A DNA stretch of 17,090 bases from DATBFX01 sp036558305 (lineage in GTDB: Bacteria > Chloroflexota > Chloroflexia > Thermomicrobiales > UBA6265). The translations under genes and the position numbers were made by a program. The notes under the pieces were generated by a model that saw only the letters and a list, made by a program, of their open reading frames with translations, made no database searches and was not told the origin of the DNA. Positions 14,726 to 17,090 of this stretch are shown here, piece after piece (within the stretch, counting starts at the first letter, position 1; each line of letters opens with the position of its first letter). The stretch spans positions 1 to 17,090 of the forward strand of contig DATBFX010000484.1 in assembly GCA_036558305.1 (NCBI GenBank), written 5' to 3'.

Positions 14726-15729
14726 CCGCTCAACCTGATCCGGGGATCGACGAGCGCGTAGACGATGTCGACGAAGAGATTCAATAGGACGAAGACCGCA
14801 CCGAGGAGGATGACCACCGCTTGCGTCACCTGGTAGTCCCGCGCCGCGATCGCGTCGACCGTCAGCTTGCCGACGCCCGGCCAGGCGAAGACCGTCTCCG
14901 TCACGACCGCACCGCCCAGGAGCGAGCCGAACTCCAATCCGACGACGGTCAGCACCGGGATCAGCGCGTTGCGGTAGGCATGGCGGCGGACGATGACCCC
15001 TTCTGCCAAACCCTTCGCCCGCGCCGTCCGCACGTAGTCCTGCCCCATCGCCTCGATCAATGAGGCGCGCGTCATCCGGGCGACGATCGCGGCGGGCCAC
15101 CCGGCCAGGGTGATCGCCGGCAGGATCAGGTGCTTCAGAGAGTCCTCGAAAACGGGCCAGTTGCCGTGCACCAGCGAGCTCAGCACCAGGAAGTGCACCG
15201 AGGGATCGACGCCCAGGCGCGGGTCGACGCGTCCAGACAGCGGTAGCCACTCCAGCCAGAGGCCGAAGACGATGATCAGGATCAGACCGAGCCAAAACGT
15301 CGGGATCGAGATCCCGACCAGGGCGCCGAAGGTGCTCGAATAGTCGAACAGCGAGTGCGGTCTGCGCCCGGCGATCGTCCCGGCGACGAAGCCGATCGAG
15401 CCGCCGAGTACCATCGCCGCCACCGCCAACTCGATCGTCGCCGGGAACCGCGCGAAGATCTCGTCGGCCACCGGGGCGTTCGACCGGTAGGAGCGGCCGA
15501 AGTCGCCGACCGCCGCGTGGGACAGGAAGTCGAGGTATTGGACGACGAGCGGTCGATCGAGCCCCAGTTCGTGCCGCAGGCGCGCGATCGACTGGGGATC
15601 GGCGCGGACGCCCAACTTGAGCACCGCCGGGTCCCCGCCCGCGGAGTGGAGCATGAAGAACACGATCAGCGAAATCCCGATCAGGATCGGGACGGCGAGG
15701 AGAAGCCGGCGGAGGACGTAGGTGAGCAT
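14722..15729 (-). CDS. dppB: Dipeptide/oligopeptide ABC transporter permease, DppB type
   Basis: A 335-residue permease with the canonical start MLTYVLRRLLLAVPILIGIS, then GDPAVLKLGVRADPQSIARLRHELGLDRPLVVQYLDFL and GDFGRSYRSNAPVADEIFARFPATIELA, all typical of DppB/OppB. The EAA loop is DYVRTARAKGLAEGVIVRRH (231-250), followed by YRNALIPVLTVVG. The last span ends in LVDPRIRLSG. It forms a heterodimer with the next gene product. The ATG at 15729 has no visible Shine-Dalgarno, because the preceding bases are a heptad tandem repeat. Coupling to the upstream peptidase gene, which ends 31 bases before, may supply ribosomes. Confidence 0.93.
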   Translation of the reverse strand: MLTYVLRRLLLAVPILIGISLIVFFMLHSAGGDPAVLKLGVRADPQSIARLRHELGLDRPLVVQYLDFLSHAAVGDFGRSYRSNAPVADEIFARFPATIELAVAAMVLGGSIGFVAGTIAGRRPHSLFDYSSTFGALVGISIPTFWLGLILIIVFGLWLEWLPLSGRVDPRLGVDPSVHFLVLSSLVHGNWPVFEDSLKHLILPAITLAGWPAAIVARMTRASLIEAMGQDYVRTARAKGLAEGVIVRRHAYRNALIPVLTVVGLEFGSLLGGAVVTETVFAWPGVGKLTVDAIAARDYQVTQAVVILLGAVFVLLNLFVDIVYALVDPRIRLSG

Positions 15730-15734
15730 GCGGG

Positions 15735-15762
15735 AGTCGTCAGTCGTCAGGCGTCAGGTGTC
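15735..15762. repeat. Heptad tandem repeat between peptidase and dppB genes
   Basis: Four 7-base units (AGTCGTC twice, AGGCGTC, AGGTGTC) fill the gap and run into the stop codon of the upstream peptidase gene. They occupy the place where a ribosome site for dppB would be expected. Confidence 0.8.
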
Positions 15763-16990
15763 AGAACGGTAACTCGAAGTCGAAGGGAAGCCGGTCGATG
15801 GCTTCGTGACCGTCGGCTGTGATGAGCAACATCCGTTCCAATTGGAACGCGCCGACCCCGTAGACGTAGTAGGGGAGTTCGAGACTGACCACCATACCGG
15901 GAACGAGGGGACGCGACTCGTCCGGTGCGATGAACGGCGGTTCTTCGAAGTGCTGGGTGAGTCCGACGCTGTGCCCGAGGTGACCGCGACCGTAGTTCGC
16001 GTAGCCGGCATCGTGCATGGCGGCGGTGCCCACGCGGAACACCTCGGCGAAGGTGACGCCGGGTTTCACTCGCTCCTGCGCCGCCGTCAAGGCACCGTGG
16101 AGGGCCGCGAAGACGTCTCGTTGCTCGCGTGTCGGTGCCATCGCGTAGGTGCGGCCGATGTCGCTGTGGTAGCCGCCCACGTCGACCTGCATGTCGAATT
16201 TGATCGTCCGACCGGGGCCGACGACGTGTGGCACGTCCGCGCCGAAACCGATCGAGGCGAGGCCTTCCGCCTGGCGAAAGGCCGCGAAGCGCGAATCGGT
16301 GATCACCCGCTCGTGAACCGCCACTTGATAGGCCGCGTTCACCGCCGCTTCGCTCATCCCCGGTTCGAGGCGAGCGACCGCGCCGGCGATCCCGACTTCG
16401 GTCAACTCGCCCGCCAGTCGGAGCAGCGCGATCTCGTCGGCATCTTTCAGCGCCCGCAGATCGTCGAACACCGAGGTGGCGTCGACCCATTCCACAACCG
16501 GCAGGCGCCCCTGCAATCCGTCGCGCGACATTGCGGAAACCGACTCCAGGTCGGCGCCGACGCGGTTGACCTCCGGCGCGACGGCCCGCACCGCCTCCGC
16601 AACCCGATCGAGGACCTCTTCGAGATCGAATTGCGCCGGTCGTGCGACCGTCCCGCTTCGCGCCGCGCGCACCCGTTCGGCGATGGAGTCGCCGGCAACA
16701 CCGCGGACGTCGATCGACTCGGTCCAGATGCGAAAGGCGAATCGCTCGTCGGAGGTGGAAACGGCGGGATCGCCGCCGAAGTCCGGCGCGACGACGGCGC
16801 GGGCGCCCCTCGTGCCGATGGCGACCGAGAACAGACCGGGAACGCGCCAGTTGGTCGCGATGTAGTTGCTCTGGCCGGAGAGGTAGGCGGCATTCTCCGG
16901 CGTCAACGCCAGGAGGCAACCGAAGCCGTTGACCGCAAGGGCATTCGCGATCCGCTCGTGCCGATCGGTGCCCGTGTACCAGGTGGACAA
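15761..16990 (-). CDS. M24 family metallopeptidase, Xaa-Pro peptidase-like
   Basis: A 409-residue protein with an N-terminal creatinase/prolidase-like domain (about 10-180) and a pita-bread catalytic domain (about 185-409). The five metal ligands of M24 are all present: Asp266 (KFDMQVD) and Asp277 (GYHSDIGRTY), His340 (GHLGHSVGL), Glu371 (SLELPYY) and Glu385 (FQLERML). The usual DxG after the first Asp is DMQ here. This supports dinuclear metal-dependent cleavage of X-Pro or related bonds; family members also include creatinase-like enzymes without peptidase activity. The start is TTG 16990 with GAGGT six bases upstream; there is no other start codon near. It is first of a three-gene unit with dppBC, suggesting hydrolysis of imported peptides. 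Confidence 0.88.
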   Translation of the reverse strand: MSTWYTGTDRHERIANALAVNGFGCLLALTPENAAYLSGQSNYIATNWRVPGLFSVAIGTRGARAVVAPDFGGDPAVSTSDERFAFRIWTESIDVRGVAGDSIAERVRAARSGTVARPAQFDLEEVLDRVAEAVRAVAPEVNRVGADLESVSAMSRDGLQGRLPVVEWVDATSVFDDLRALKDADEIALLRLAGELTEVGIAGAVARLEPGMSEAAVNAAYQVAVHERVITDSRFAAFRQAEGLASIGFGADVPHVVGPGRTIKFDMQVDVGGYHSDIGRTYAMAPTREQRDVFAALHGALTAAQERVKPGVTFAEVFRVGTAAMHDAGYANYGRGHLGHSVGLTQHFEEPPFIAPDESRPLVPGMVVSLELPYYVYGVGAFQLERMLLITADGHEAIDRLPFDFELPF

Positions 16991-17018
16991 TGCGCTACCT
17001 CGTGCGTTTGGGGCGACG

Positions 17019-17090
17019 AAGGAGAGGTCCTTCGCTGGCGCTCAGGATGTCCAGGGGAGGGGCGTGCCCCAATTGGACATCCTGAGCGCC
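17019..17090. repeat. Dispersed inverted-repeat element, copy 2, cut by the window end
   Basis: It matches copy 1 at 5584 in the left arm, the GAGGGGCGTG centre and the start of the right arm. One extra G in the left arm (17037-17038 region) is matched by an extra C at the window end, so pairing is kept. The inner stem is longer than in copy 1 (GTCCA with TGGAC, then GGGG with CCCC). It begins 29 bases upstream of the peptidase start, so that gene's promoter lies inside or beyond it. Confidence 0.8.

Overview
The window is a very GC-rich bacterial segment. Its traits are F420-dependent oxidoreductase content, a Tat-like signal on a sugar-binding protein, an LPxTG-anchored surface protein, GTG/TTG starts and short intergenic tandem repeats. 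This fits a monoderm-like Chloroflexota of the Thermomicrobia type better than a Gram-negative; Actinobacteria cannot be excluded. The assignment is inference, since no marker gene is present.

Region 1 (1-5517, +) is the 3' part of a giant glycine-rich surface protein whose start lies before the window. It consists of about 306-residue super-repeats with a core of indel-free register, each headed by a cysteine-containing island. Four 12-residue Cys-x3-Cys repeats and a classical LPSTG / hydrophobic / Arg-rich sorting signal follow. A strong hairpin and a dispersed ~86-bp inverted-repeat element close the locus.

Region 2 (5691-7241) holds two divergent single genes: a small polyamine-type GNAT acetyltransferase (-) and an F420-dependent LLM oxidoreductase (+).

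Region 3 (7312-13089) is a sugar or sugar-acid uptake and activation locus. A 2-keto-3-deoxygluconate-type kinase (-) is divergent from two MalF/MalG-like permeases, a Tat-type solute-binding protein and, after a hairpin and a candidate promoter of its own, a MalK-like ATPase. Together these make a complete importer; the kinase suggests a uronate or aldonate-derived substrate.

Region 4 (13205-16990, all -) reads M24 aminopeptidase, DppB-like permease, DppC-like permease as one tightly packed operon, then an Hsp20 chaperone with its own well-formed promoter. Peptide import and dipeptide cleavage are probably linked. The binding protein and ATPases for the peptide permeases are not in the window. 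A second copy of the dispersed inverted repeat runs off the right edge.

Two convergent junctions (7242-7311 and 13092-13206) carry long perfect inverted repeats built from 7- or 8-bp tandem units lying flush against stop codons, and a heptad array sits at a third stop codon (15735-15762). No tRNA, rRNA, CRISPR array, transposase or phage gene was seen. The most unusual object is the giant repeat protein.
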